Positions 11,700 through 23,230 of a stretch of DNA of 64,000 nt are shown piece by piece (the first letter of the stretch is position 1; every line of letters begins with the position of its first letter). A program made the position numbers and the translations under genes. The DNA is taken from NCBI RefSeq assembly GCF_001704415.2, contig NC_030836.1:22294001-22358000 (forward strand). The letters run 5' to 3'. Source of the stretch: Capra hircus. Lineage: Eukaryota; Chordata; Mammalia; Artiodactyla; Bovidae. Under the pieces are notes generated by a model that was not told the DNA's origin, searched no databases, and was given only the letters and a program-made list of their open reading frames with translations.

Positions 11700-11890
11700 A
11701 CTCTTTCTGGGATCAGGTACTTTAATGGTAATCTCTGACATCATATAGCACTCAGCTGTGTCCCAGGCTTTGTTCTACTTGGTTAGTAGATGGAACTCAT
11801 TTGATTCTCATAATGCACATGAGGAAAGCATTATCGTTATCCCTATTGTAGAGATGAGAACAGTGAGGCACAGGGAGGTTAAACGATGAA
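11700..11890 (+). mobile_element. MIR SINE
   Basis: CATTTGATTCTCATAATGC followed by ATTATCGTTATCCCTATTGT and GAGGCACAGGGAGGTTAA reproduces the MIR core in order. Confidence 0.75.
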
Positions 11891-13490
11891 AGATGTATTT
11901 GCTGGCATAAGACACATGTCTTTATTACCTGGATGTAGTATAGCACTGTGCACTCATCCTGCTCTTCTTCCAGCTCCACCTCTGGGCAGCTGAAAATGTC
12001 TCCTCCCCCTGATGGGAATTGCTCTCAAGGTGGAGAGGCTTATGGACCAGTGGACATTCAAAGGGCAGGAAAGGATACTAAGTCTCACTGGCTTCCCCAA
12101 ATTCCACTCTGGACAGAGCCAGGCAGAACCCAATAAGGGTGTATGCTGTATGTAATGAGAATTGCTTAAAATGGGATGTGTTTTTCAAGCCAGGAATCAG
12201 TTAATTTCATTTTAAGCCTCAGTATTGTGTGATGAGATACATATTATGTTCCCATATTAAAGTTCACAGGGATCGAGTATGGAGGATCTCATGTGATGGG
12301 ACAAGTTTGTATTCTCAGCACACTGTGACCTTTATAAGTGAATTTGTTAAGGTTCCATTTCTGCTTATTGTACCCTTGAAAGCACCACCTTCTCTGATCG
12401 CTTATGATCTGTTAAAGACAAATCTTAGCTTTAGACATGAACACACAAGTGCTCACTAGTTTTAACAAATGTTTACATACTGAACTAATGATCAGTGAGT
12501 TAACGATCAGTGACTGCTATGCATCTATAAAGCCAAATTTTGAGACTATTCAAAAGATTTTTGGTGACTCTGATTTATCAAGGTTAAAAACAAAAGCAAA
12601 AACCAAAAACACAAATCTGTCCTGATTTTTCCTTTTTAAACCGTAAGTTAAGTTCTTTAAGCTGAAACATCTCTATTTTGTGCCAGTCTCAGCCTTTTGA
12701 TGACAGGTCTCTGTGATTCTTAAAATGATTGCATGATATTCTCAGCAACAGCCATCAGGAAACCTTGAAAAACGTCTTTGTTACTTACAGATCCTGGAAA
12801 TTACCTGGGATGCCTGGGGCCACACAGCAAGGTTGTAAGTGGGGAGGGGGAGAAAGAGAAAGAACCTGGGGTTCTACTCTTATTGTGGTCAAGGATGGGG
12901 GCCTAGGCTTAGTCTTTATTGGTGAATTTAAAGCAATGGTCCCAAATGGTCAGTTACAGAAACCAATCAAGATCTTTAAAGCAAAGGAGTATGGAGGATG
13001 GAAGGGTAGGAACTGCTTCTTCACAGTGGTGTGGCTGGCAATGTGTTTTTTCAGGATATCAATATTGAAGTGCATCCTTCTTTGAAGCAGATGCCTTGAC
13101 AATCAAAGCTTAAGTTGGGCACTTACATTGCAAAAGGAAAAGCCAACTGTTGGGGCTCACTACATGGCTTTTGATGGATCTGCTGGCTTGTTTTTTACTT
13201 GTAATGCCATGTATCACATCTGCGTTGACAATATATCAACATCACTTTTGTGTTGACAATGGACACATTCCAAAGCATGTAAACGTTCAAGGTTATTTCA
13301 GAATGGCCTTTGAGTACACTATACTTGGGTTGGAACTATTGATCTATTAAAAAAAAAAAAATCCCTTCCCCTAGTGGCTAGAGATGATCATTTTTGTCTA
13401 GCGACAACAAAAGACAGTCTATGGCCAATGATAATGTTCACTGGAGTTTCAACTTGGTTTGTAGTATATATAATTTAGCAGGTATTATAC
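11891..13490. other. Unique non-coding sequence
   Basis: No repeat family or gene identified. The open frames here, including one of 118 codons at 12729-13085, show no domain, and their codon use looks random. Confidence 0.5.
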
Positions 13491-13615
13491 AGGAGAAGGC
13501 GATGGCACCCCACTCCAGGGTTCTTGCCTGGAGTATCCCAGGGATGGGGGTGCCTGGCGGGCTGCCGTCTATGGTGTTGCACAGAGTCGGACACGACTGA
13601 AGCGACTTAGCAGCA
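13491..13615 (+). mobile_element. Bov-A SINE monomer
   Basis: GGAGAAGGCGATGGCACCCC through GACACGACTGAAGCGACTTA and a short AGC end. ATACAGGAG lies on both sides, consistent with a TSD that overlaps the SINE start. Confidence 0.88.
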
Positions 13616-14840
13616 TACAGGAGGCCTCAAGGAAGTAAAATAAAATGTTTACTAACCAGAAAGTAAAAGCGGGCGTTGAGAGGCCTGGACCACTGCTGCA
13701 TTTGCTTCACGGCCACCCTGTCCCCATCTGTGCAGTAGGTTCTGGCTACAGCTAACAGTGGTTGGGTTAAACACTCTCTGAGGTTTGCAGCTTGAATCAA
13801 ATCGTGTTCTTATTGCTAACACCCTGGCTTCTCCCTTTACCCCGCCCAGGGGTCACCTCTATTATGTTGTATGTCTTCCCAGCCACCACAGTGAAAGAGT
13901 CTATCTCTGTTTGCCTGATCTGTGTCACTATTTCCAAATTCTTTAGGCTGGTGACATTATATTTGATGTCAGTCTTAACTTGGTCAATCAAAGGGCCATA
14001 AATTACATACCTAAAATCACAGAATTTCATAATAGTTCTACTTCTATAAAATTGTCAGCAGGCCTGAAGACCCTATTAAAATAGTTCTCATCTACTAATT
14101 CCAAGTTATACTGAAAAACTTTGGCCGCTATATAAATGTGTGATATATCACAGTTGATACTTAAAAAAAAAATGTTTTCTCTTGAGTACTAAAGCAGAAG
14201 TGGGTTATTTTCACTGTCAATAGTTTTATTCATATGATTGAGATTAGAGAGGTAATAATAGATCCTTCAGTTGATACAACAAAATGTTAAATTATATTTA
14301 TTTGGCTTGTGTCATAATGTTGTATGGCTACAGGAGAGGGAAAATGAGAGGGCAAGATTGAAAGAGAAGTAAAGATTGTTTAGCATGTTACTACTATGAG
14401 GCAATATTTTGGATTCTTTTCCAGCTTATATATTTAAGATTTCATCATTCCATATTTCCAGTTGAGGGTAAGGGCCATGAATTAAGTTCAGCAGAAGAAA
14501 CTGACAGTTATTCAATTCAGGTGAACCAAAAGACAAGTTCAGCATGTCAGACAAGGCAAAAAATACATGCAGATACTATGGGTCCAGGAAAGTGCAAGGT
14601 GATAAATCCAAAACAAAGTCCTCAAAAGAAAGCATAGTAATAAAGAATCAAAGCCATTAAAATAAGGAACAGATTGGAACATAGGCAAAAGGTTTTGGTC
14701 ATCAAAATTCAGGAATGAAACAGCTGTGTTTTATGCACAGACTATCAACAGACAAACCTTTCTTCCACTCTTTTTATTTCTATGATAAGATCTCACTTGT
14801 CTTGAATCACAGCCCCACAGTCTTGATTCTGTTTTCTAAG
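13616..14840. other. Unique non-coding sequence
   Basis: Nothing recognised beyond short A runs (14163-14171). Confidence 0.5.
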
Positions 14841-15051
14841 CCAGTGGTCCCCAACCATTTTGGCACCAGGGACCAGTTTCATGGAAGACACTTTTTCTAC
14901 TGACCAGGGTGGGCTGATGGTGGTTTCGGGATGATTGAAACACATTATATTTATTGTGCACTTTAGTTCTATTATTATTACATTAGTTCCACCTCAGATC
15001 ATCAGGCATTAGATCCCATTAGATCTGGAGGTTGGGAACTCTTGTTCCGAT
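14841..15051 (+). mobile_element. hAT-type DNA transposon fossil (non-autonomous)
   Basis: Opens with CAGTGGTCCCCAACC and closes with GGTTGGGAACTCTTG, imperfect inverted ends of the hAT type. The interior (GGCACCAGGGACC, GCATTAGATCC) belongs to a common mammalian non-autonomous family whose exact name I cannot fix by eye. No 8-bp TSD is visible. Confidence 0.7.
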
Positions 15052-15097
15052 ATGACAGCTGATTGTACTAATTTGGTTCAGATGTTCCTAAGAAGCT

Positions 15098-15346
15098 CAG
15101 CGGTTCTAGGCCATTGCTAATATTATGATCACCTGAACTTAGAAGAGCCCAGGCCTTGTGACACATGAGTGAAATCCAAATAGTCCAGCTCTTGATACAA
15201 CGCGTGGTCCCTGAGCAAACAACATCAGTATTATCTAGTAGTGTGTTAGAAATGTAAACTCCCAGGCCCAACTCCAGACTTGAATAAGAACCATCTTTAG
15301 AGCTCTCCAGATGATTTACATGTATATTAAAGTTTCAGAAACGCTG
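15098..15346 (-). mobile_element. MER5-like hAT-Charlie MITE
   Basis: The left end CAGCGGTTCTAGG, the middle TTAGAAATGTAAACTCCCAGGC and the right part GATGATTTACATGTATATTAAAG follow MER5A in reverse. Around 15140-15190 the match fails, suggesting an insertion or heavy decay. Confidence 0.65.
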
Positions 15347-15359
15347 CCCTAAGGCCCGA

Positions 15360-15367
15360 GATCAGCA

Positions 15368-15406
<39 letters not shown>

Positions 15407-15540
15407 AGAGACACAAAACAGGATAAATATGATAAGTTTTGTGTCCTATATGTAATCTGTCACTTTTTTTTTTTTTTTTTGTCTTTTTAACCAACGCTTT
15501 AAAAACGTAAAAGCCGTTCATAGGTTGCAACATTGAAAAT
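15360..15540. repeat. T-rich remnant, possible DNA transposon
   Basis: Two long T tracts (15371-15400 and 15464-15480) flank a diverged segment. The end, CTTTAAAAACGTAAAAGCC, resembles an old hAT-type repeat. Identity is uncertain. Confidence 0.35.
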
Positions 15541-15559
15541 CAGATCGCGGCTGTGTTTG

Positions 15560-15728
15560 AATCTGCATTGCAGCTGATTCGTTACCGTCTAAGCCACCAA
15601 GGAAGCACAAGAACACTGGAGTGGGTAGCCGATCCCTTCTCCAGGGGATCGTTCCAACCCAGGAGTTGAAACAGGATTTCCTGTTTTGCAGGTGGATTCT
15701 TTAACAGCTGAGCTACCAGGGAAGCCCA
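15560..15728 (-). mobile_element. Two abutting Bov-tA head fragments
   Basis: A tRNA-like SINE head in reverse (15563-15604, ending GCCACCAAGGAAGC) is followed directly by another body-plus-head fragment (15608-15727, ending GCTACCAGGGAAGCCC). The same half-duplicated design recurs at 44752-45043. Confidence 0.75.
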
Positions 15729-15962
15729 GAGTCACTCTAATATGAGACAAATCTACTGATGAAGAATTTAAAGGTCAGAAGTTGAAATTTCTTACCTAGG
15801 AAAAAAGAGTAGTAAAGTGAAAACTAGAATCCAGAGTCTGCCTTTATCCTTCTCACTATCATATTCTGCCTCTCTTTAACATTTTACTTTTCTTAGGAAT
15901 GTTTGCATTATAAATGTGCTGTAAAGAGAACAAACAGCTAATGCTACATTAGCAAGTAATGT

Positions 15963-16186
15963 GCCTGCTAAGCCAATCGCTTCAGTTGTGTCTGACTCTT
16001 AGAGACTCTATGGATTGTGTCTGCCAGGCTCCTCTGTCCATGGGATTCTCCAGGCAAGAATGCTGGAGTGGGTTGCCATACCCTTCTCTAGGGGATCTTC
16101 CCGACCCAGGGCTCGAACTCTCATCTCTTGTGTCTCATGCATTGGCAGGTGGGTTCTTTACCACTAGTGCCACCTGGGAAGCCACT
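15963..16186 (-). mobile_element. Bov-tA SINE
   Basis: Complete reversed Bov-tA from CTGCTAAGCC through the CAGGCAAGAATGCTGG block to GCCACCTGGGAAGCC. Confidence 0.9.
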
Positions 16187-16189
16187 CAA

Positions 16190-16330
16190 ATGGTGCTGAT
16201 ATGTGCCAGACCCTGGACTGGGCTTTCAACATATGTGAACTAATTTAATAATTTGCACATCAATATTATGTGAAGTTATTGTCATTATCCCTATTTGCAT
16301 CTGAGGAATCTTGGATTAAAAATGTTGATT
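16190..16330 (+). mobile_element. Probable MIR SINE
   Basis: TATGTGCCAGACCCTGG and GTCATTATCCCTATTTGCATCTGAGGAA match MIR blocks in order. Confidence 0.6.
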
Positions 16331-16334
16331 AACA

Positions 16335-17552
16335 GGGACAAATCAAGAAGTTAGAGTAGGAAGATCCTGAGCTTGCCTCCCTCAAAGAACTCATCAAAAC
16401 TACGACTATGTATATACCAGCCCTCTCTGTAAATAACTTGAAGATTAGCAGAATGGCTCTTCTACAGCCAAGAAAGAACTTGATGGAATTCCAAATAGCC
16501 AAAAAAAATCCTGATTAAAAAAAAAAATACTAGTGTTTTCATTCCCCCAGAGTTCAGACTATACTACAAAGCTATTTTAAGCAAAATACTAGCACAAAAA
16601 CAGACACATAGATCAACAAAACAGAATGGAGAGCCCCGAAATAAACACATGCACATATGGTCAATTAATCTATGACAAAGGAGGCAAGAATATACAATGA
16701 AGAAAATCTGTCTCCTCAAAAAGTGGTGTTGTGAAAGCTGGAAGCTACATATAAAAGAGTAAAACTGGAACATTTCTCACATTATATAGAAAAATTAACT
16801 CAAAATGGATTAAAGACCAAAATGGAAGACCTGAAACAATAAAACTTCCAGAAGAAAACATAGACACCATGCTCATTCTCATTGGTCTTAGCAGTATTTT
16901 TGTGGATATGCTTCTTCAGGCAAGGAAAACAAAACCAAAAAGAAACACTTATGACCTAATCAAATTTAAAAGCTTTTGTACAGTTAAGGAAACCACCAAC
17001 AAAACAAAGAGGCAACCTACTAGATAGAGGAAGATATTTGGGAACAATATGTCTGATAAAGGGTTATATCCAAAATACAGAACTCATATAACTCAAGAGA
17101 AGACTCCAATTAAAAGATAAATGTACAAAGAAAATACACATGACACAGACACCTGAAAACATGCTCAACATCAGGCATCATCAGGGAAATGAAAATCAGA
17201 ACCAAAATGATGTCTACATAGATATTATTGTCAAGCGCCTATTATCAACAAAGACAAGAAATAATAAGTACTGGTGAGGATGTGGAGAAAACGGAACCCT
17301 CATTCACTATTGATGTGAATGTAAATTGGTGGAGCCACTATAGCAAATCATTTGGGAGCTCTTCTCCCAAAATTAAAAATAGAACTGCTATACAATCCAG
17401 AAATTCCACTTCTTAGATTTGAGGAAAACAAAAACACTAATTTGAAAAGATACATGCACCCAAGTGTTCATAGCATTGTTATTTACAATAGCCAAGATAT
17501 GAAAGCCACCTAAGAGTCTATCAACCGATGAATAGATAAAGGACTTGTGAGA

Positions 17553-17596
<44 letters not shown>

Positions 17597-18025
17597 ATGG
17601 AATATTACTGAGCTATAAAAAATGAAATCTTGTCATGGGTGGACCTGGAGTGTATTATGTTTAATGAGGTAAGTCATATAGAGAAAGACAAATACAGTAT
17701 GATTTCACTGATATGTGGAATCTGAAAGGTAAAGCAAAACAACAAATATAACTAAACTGAAAAGACTTATAGAAACAGAGAATACACTAGTGTTTCTCAG
17801 ATGGGAGACAGGTGGGTGGAATGGCAACATAAGATAAAGAGGATTAAGAGGTGCAAATTACTAAGTATGAAATAAGTTACAAGGATGTATAGCACAAGGA
17901 ACATATATAGTCAATATTTTGTAATAGCTTGGCAGTATAAACCATAAAATTTTTGAATTGCTATGTTTTACATCTGAAACTATTATAATAACATAAGTCA
18001 ACCATACATCAATTTAAAAAAAGGT
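16335..18025 (+). mobile_element. Ancient L1M, apparently internally deleted
   Basis: Positions 16340-16500 resemble an L1 5' UTR (CATCAAAACTACGACTATG, then AATGGCTCTTCTACAGCC). From about 16540 the sequence is the end of ORF2 (CTATACTACAAAGCTATTTT onward), then the 3' UTR to 18025. ORF1 and most of ORF2 are absent. Frames are full of stops. A (TA)n run has grown inside the ORF2 end. Confidence 0.75.
17556..17593. repeat. (TA)n microsatellite
   Basis: About 19 TA units at the place where L1 ORF2 normally has a short TATATA stretch, so the seed probably came from the L1 itself. Confidence 0.9.
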
Positions 18026-18154
18026 TAAATACCTTGTCAAGTTTCACAACTAATTAATGTTAAAGCAAGGGCTGCTGGAATGCATGACTCTCATGTGGAT
18101 CCACTACACTGAATTCTCTTTACATTATATACATTCTCTTTACGGACTATAGGT

Positions 18155-18335
18155 ACCATGCTTCCCAACCTTGGGTTAATATCAAAATCACCTGTGCTAC
18201 TTCTTAAAAATATGGACACTTGGCCACTACTCTTTTACTCTTACTCAGTAAGTCTGTATGGAGACCTAGGCATTGGCATTTTAACTGAATATCATAAGTG
18301 CTTCTGGAGCCAATTAAAGTCTGTATTTTATCAGC
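18155..18335 (+). mobile_element. hAT-Charlie MITE (MER5/MER58-like)
   Basis: CTTCCCAACCTTGGGTTAAT, ATCAAAATCACCTG and GCATTGGCATTTTAACTGAA follow the layout of MER5/MER58-type elements. Confidence 0.5.
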
Positions 18336-18990
18336 ATTTTATTAGCAAGAAACTTTTTGTCATCGAGGGTTGAAAAAGTAGTCAGTGTCTAGATTATAAT
18401 CTGAAAACACAGAGAAAGGCCCACATGTTTCAGAACATTAAAAGCATCTTTAGATCCAATCCAGCTCTGCTGTGGCTCTGAGACCCTGCATAAATGTACC
18501 CCTTTTGGGGTTTGAGAGAAAGGGGCCCTGTTTTCTTGTCATCTACTTATTGGATACTGTCTTGCCACAGAAAAGTTGTTCGGAATCACAGAGTTGCCAT
18601 CTGCTTCCAGAGGTCTCAGCATGCGCCTTGCTCAGCGTTGGGTCTTACCATGGTCCACCATCTGGACCATGGAGCACTGTATGGAGTGACCAGATGCTCC
18701 AGTGGTCTCTGAAATGGGTTATTTCCTCCAGATTGGAGACCACAGTGTCCCACATTTTCCATTCCTTTTCCAAAAGCTCACAAGCCTGACTTCGGGAAAT
18801 AAACAGTTTCACGGTCGTTCATTACTATGCCTCTAGCAACTTGCCCCGTCTGCTGAAATGCTGCAGTCTACTTAGTACTGCCCCAGCACCTTCCATGGTT
18901 CCCGTCTGACCACTGTAAATTGTAAAGTGGTAAATTGTAAATTGTGAGTAAATTGTAAATTGTAAAGCTAAACCTTCTACATTTACTTTG
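18336..18990. other. Unique sequence with short tandem words
   Basis: 18470-18790 is somewhat GC-richer, with overlapping chance frames of 72 and 105 codons and no domain. At 18915-18967 the word TAAATTG recurs in an irregular tandem. Confidence 0.5.
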
Positions 18991-19003
18991 AAATAATGTT
19001 CTT

Positions 19004-19210
19004 TTTTTTAATTTTATTTTTACCTGGAGAATAATTACAATATCAGATGGTGTCAGCCATACATCAACATGAGTCAGCCATAGGTATACATGTGTCTCTT
19101 CCCTCTTAAATTTCCCTCCCACACTCATCCCCTTCCCACCTTCCCATCTTCCTCTTCTTCCTTCTAGGCTGTCACAGAAGAGCAACCCAACTAGGCTCTG
19201 GGTACCCTGT
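19004..19210 (-). mobile_element. Young ruminant L1 3' end, about 200 bp
   Basis: T-rich start (reverse poly-A), then the reversed L1 3' UTR with AGCCATAGGTATACATGTG. AATAATGTTCT (from 18992) and AATAATATTCT (from 19211) form an 11-bp TSD with one mismatch. Confidence 0.85.
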
Positions 19211-19223
19211 AATAATATTCTTG

Positions 19224-20980
19224 ATTTTGATTCATTGTCAAACAGTCTTCTCCTAAAGCATCCTTCACTATCCCAAGGATGTGAAGCTCCATCCTCACTC
19301 TCTTCCCTGTGGCTCCTTCATATGGCAGGAATCTGGCAAACCATGGGGCTTTCAACCCCTTCTCACTGTTCCACAGTAAGGAACTATTGGCTAGAAAATT
19401 TGTGGAGCAGTTGGTTAAAAACTCTTAAATCAATCTGGCTTTTAAAAACTGGAGACTGCCTTTGGCAACAACATTATCAAGCATCCTGCTTGGCTGGTAT
19501 TTTTAATTAACACAGCTAAATGCTTTGTAGTATTAGTCCAGGCCAGCAGGACAAAATTAACAGAGAGACAAAGGCAGAAATGTTGACAGGGTTGAGAACC
19601 AACTTGGGTGAGCTTGGTCTTAATCTTATTGCAAGCTTAAAGTTTCTCTAAACCCTCCAAAACATTGCTCCTTTCAGACCTTCAGACTGAAGTTGCTAGT
19701 CTTTAGTAGCCAAGTTCACCAGGTGATCCAGCTCTGGGGATTTTGAAAATGAAAGACTAGAATTAGTTTATGCCAAATACCTCTCAATCAAAAATAGCTA
19801 TTCGGCATTTAACACCTACTGGCTTAATAACTATAAATGATAGTATTTAAAACTGACAAAGTATCATTAACGTATGAACTTTTTTCATTCACCAAACAGC
19901 TCTGGAGGTAAATAATATTTAGGATAGGGAAACAAACTCAAACGCTTGAAGAGAGCTTTTCAGGGGATAAAGATGTAAGTAAAAAGTAGAGTCAAAATTT
20001 AATTCAGCTTTTCCTATATCAAACTACCTGTAATGACAGTATGCATTATATCTGTTTTAGTGAAGATTATAGCTAGTGAGCAAATTGCTAGTTGGGGAGT
20101 GCTTGCTAACTTCAAGAAAAGGGACAACTCAGCACAGCACACATGATCAATCCATCCCATAGAGAATATGCAAGAGACGCGTCTTCTGCTGTGGCCTAAT
20201 TTAAGCTTGCACTATCAGGGACTTTGGGAATTATAGCTCTTTTTTGTTCCTTCTTGGTGAGAATTAGCTTGGACTGTCTTGAGAAGGTATATTGGTGTTT
20301 TTAAAGCAACAAAATAGAGAGGAAAAAAAAAAAAAGGAACACATAGAGAGTCAGACTTCCAGATTGAGAATAGGGGAGTTCCCTCTTATAGCCAGCATTT
20401 GAGTTACAAATGCAATTAAGACTCAGGCTAGTAGACCCATTCCTTACCAGGATGTCTCCTCCTTACAGTTAATATTTATAAAATGTTCCAGTATGAAGAT
20501 AGAATTAGAAAATAAATCTTAGCTAGAGTTCAAGGACCTAGATCAGCCTTTTCGTGAATTATTTTTCTTTCTGAACTATTCTCATTAAGAGAAAGAGACC
20601 AATCTCAAGACGACAAGCTGACAATTAAGATAAAGACAAAATAAGATGTTACCAGTATCCAGATTGTGTCCTGGGGTTGGCGCACTCATAGGTTAACTCT
20701 GCCCTTAAATTAACTGTCTGCTCATAGACATATCCATTTATGCCGTTACGTCTTCACTCGTAGTTGTGGCTAGCTGAAGGAGGCAGCCGTGGGGTGAACT
20801 GGTATCTAGGTACTATGACTGGGATACTGTCACTGATATTCAGTGTTTGTTTGCTCATCTATAAAATGAGGATATAATCACTGGTTTCAAAGACTTATTT
20901 GGAAGATTAGTTATGTAATAGTTTCAAAACTTTTGTAGCCTGTAAAGTAATATGCATTTAATAATGATTGATATTATTTG
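19224..20980. other. Unique non-coding sequence
   Basis: No clear repeat or gene. The 91-codon frame at 19235-19510 has no domain. A13 tract near 20322. Confidence 0.5.
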
Positions 20981-20984
20981 AGTA

Positions 20985-21145
20985 ATTACTTGGTATGAAG
21001 TACTATTCTAGGATACTATATATATATACACATCCACATATATAAAGTTTTGAATATTAATTCATTTAATCTTCACAAAACCAACATGTGTTAGAGAATA
21101 TTATTCATCTTAAATATGAAGAAACTAAAGTGCAGGAAGTTTATA
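20985..21145 (+). mobile_element. Probable MIR SINE
   Basis: TTCATTTAATCTTCACAAAACC, TATTATTCATCTTAAATATGAAGAAACTAAA and the preceding ACTATTCTAGG match MIR blocks. Confidence 0.6.
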
Positions 21146-21289
21146 TGCATATAAGAATTATTATTCATTCAAAAGGATTTAAGTGCATACTTTGAGTTGA
21201 GTACTTCTCTCCTTTTATCTTTTTCTCTCTTAACTCCTCCACCCTCTTCCTGTATCTCCTACCTTCTTCCTTTTCCCCCTTCTTAAGAC

Positions 21290-21425
21290 CATGATGAAAT
21301 AATGCTAAACTCAGTGGCAAAAGGTCTGTGCCCAGTTCTGGGGTTACATGATCTTGAGCAAGTCACTGTATCTCGTTGTTTCTATTTTCTACCACTTTCA
21401 TAGGCTGGTTAAAGTGAAGACAAGG
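21290..21425 (+). mobile_element. Probable MIR SINE, 5' half
   Basis: ATGATCTTGAGCAAGTCACTG followed by a pyrimidine-rich stretch is the typical MIR promoter-proximal core. Confidence 0.6.
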
Positions 21426-21429
21426 AGTA

Positions 21430-21811
21430 AATGAAGAGAAGATACTCTAACTTAGCAAGCTTGTATGTATGTAAGGAAGTGAAAGTGTTATTATTCCTAC
21501 TACAACTACTAGAACATTTCTAAAATCCTCTCTCTCCTGACACTCTTAAGTGTCTATGAATCATCATCTCACACAGCATAGAACTGACATAGGACGATGA
21601 CTCAGGGAACCATTCAGACTCCAAGAAGGCAGCCCAGCAGATAGGAGTGCAACCTCTGTTTAACCAGAAAATGAAAACAGCTATGCCATGCGGTGAACAG
21701 TCTGTTGTATGAATGTTTTTAGTCTGTATTGAGTAAGTGCAGATCTGCCTGAGAGCCTGATAAGGTAGGAGAGAAGACAGACCACCAAATATGAAGAGGT
21801 ATATAACAGTT
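21430..21811. other. Unique non-coding sequence
   Basis: No repeat recognised. A 103-codon minus frame here is without a domain. Confidence 0.5.
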
Positions 21812-22087
21812 ATGACATCTGGCCCCATCACTTCATGGGAAATAGATGGGGAAACAGTGGAAACAGTGTCAGACTTTATATTTTAGGGCTCCAAAATCAC
21901 TGCATATGGTGACTGCAGCCATGAAATTAAAAGACGCTTACTCCTTGGAAGGAAAGTTATGACCAACCTAGATAGCATATTGAAAAGCAGAGACATTACT
22001 TTGCCAACAAAGGTCCATCTAGTCAAGGCTATGGTTTTTCCAGTGCTCATGTATGGATGTGAGAGTTGGACTATAAAGAAAGCTGAG

Positions 22088-22726
22088 AAACCAAAATTGA
22101 AAAAGACACACGTATCCCATTGTTCACTGAAGCAATATTTACAATAGTTAGAACATGGAAGCAAACTAAATGCCCATTGACAGATCAATGGATAAAGAAG
22201 TTGTAGTACATATACACAATGAAATATTACTGAGCCATAAAAGGAACACATTTGAGTCAGTTCTGATGAGGTGGATGAATCTAGAAACTATTATACAGAC
22301 TGCACTAAATCAGAAAGAGAAAGATAAATATCATATTCTAATGCACATATACGGAATCTAGAAAAATGGTCCTAAAGAATTTATTTAAAGGGCAGCAAGG
22401 GAGAAACAGACATAGAGAAGGGACTTATGGATGTGGGGAGAGGGGAGAAGAGGGTGGGATGTGTGGAAAGAGTAACACAGAAACTTACATTACCATATGT
22501 AAAATAAATAGCCAAAAGAAATTTGCTGTATGGCTCAGGAAACTCAAACAGGGGCTCTGTATCAATCTAGAGGGATGAGATGGGGAGGGAGATGGGAGGG
22601 AGGTTCAAAACAGAGGGGATATATGTATACCTATGTCCGATTCATGTTGAGGTTTGACGGAAAACAAAAAAATTCTGTAAAGCAATTATCCTTCAATAAA
22701 AATATAAATTAAAAAAAGAAAAAAAA
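22088..22726 (+). mobile_element. Young L1 inserted in BovB
   Basis: A 5'-truncated ruminant L1 carrying the last ORF2 codons (EYYSAIKRN-like region, disrupted), a G-rich 3' UTR and poly-A. The perfect 15-bp TSD ATAAAGAAAGCTGAG at 22073-22087 and 22727-22741 shows it landed in an existing BovB. Confidence 0.95.
22582..22600 (+). other. G-quadruplex motif in L1 3' UTR
   Basis: GGGGAGGGAGATGGGAGGG meets the four-G-run rule with loops of 1, 4 and 1 nt. G-rich tracts are a known feature of mammalian L1 3' UTRs. Confidence 0.7.
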
Positions 22727-23134
22727 ATAAAGAAAGCTGAGCACCAAAGAACAGATGCTTTTGAACTTTGGTGTTGGAGAAGACTCCTGAGAGTCCTCTG
22801 GATTGCAAGGAAATCCAACCAGTCCATCCTAAAGGAGATCAGTCCTGGGTGTTCATTGGTGTTGAAGCTGAAACTCCAATACTTTGGCCACCTCATGCAA
22901 AGAGCTGACTCATTTGAAAAGACCCTGATGCTGGGAAAGATTGAGGGCAGGAGAAGGGGACGACAGAGGATGAGATGGTTGGATGACATCACTGACTCGA
23001 TGGACGTGGGTTTGGATGGACCCTGGGAGTTGGTGATGGATAGGAAGGCCTGGCGTGCTGAGGTTCATGGGGTCGCAAGGAGTCAGACATGAGTGAGTGA
23101 CTGAACTGAACTGTACTAACAGATTTATGAAAAG

Positions 23135-23230
23135 CCTTGGTGATTTCCTGGGAGATAGTGAAGGAAGGGAAGCCAGGCATGCTGCAGTCCATGGGGTCGC
23201 AGATTTGGGCATGACTGAGCAACTGGGCAA
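23135..23230 (+). mobile_element. Extra short BovB 3'-end fragment
   Basis: GGGAGATAGTGAAGGAAGGG, then GCATGCTGCAGTCCATGGGG and GGCATGACTGAGCAACTG repeat the BovB terminus a second time, just after the preceding copy. Confidence 0.75.

Larger units (their letters stand above)
21812..23118 (+). mobile_element. BovB LINE 3' half, split by an L1
   Basis: BovB sequence at 21812-22087 and 22742-23118, starting within the RT/C-terminal coding part and ending at CTGAACTGAACTG. The two parts join perfectly if the L1 between them is removed. AACAGTTATGA (21806) and AACAGATTTATGA (23118) are a probable TSD with a small indel. Confidence 0.93.

Noticed and set aside
12729..13085. 118-codon plus-strand frame
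   Set aside because: No domain, no supporting context and typical of chance frames at this length in 64 kb.
17388..17597. Ile/Tyr repeat protein
   Set aside because: A translation of the (TA)n microsatellite within L1.
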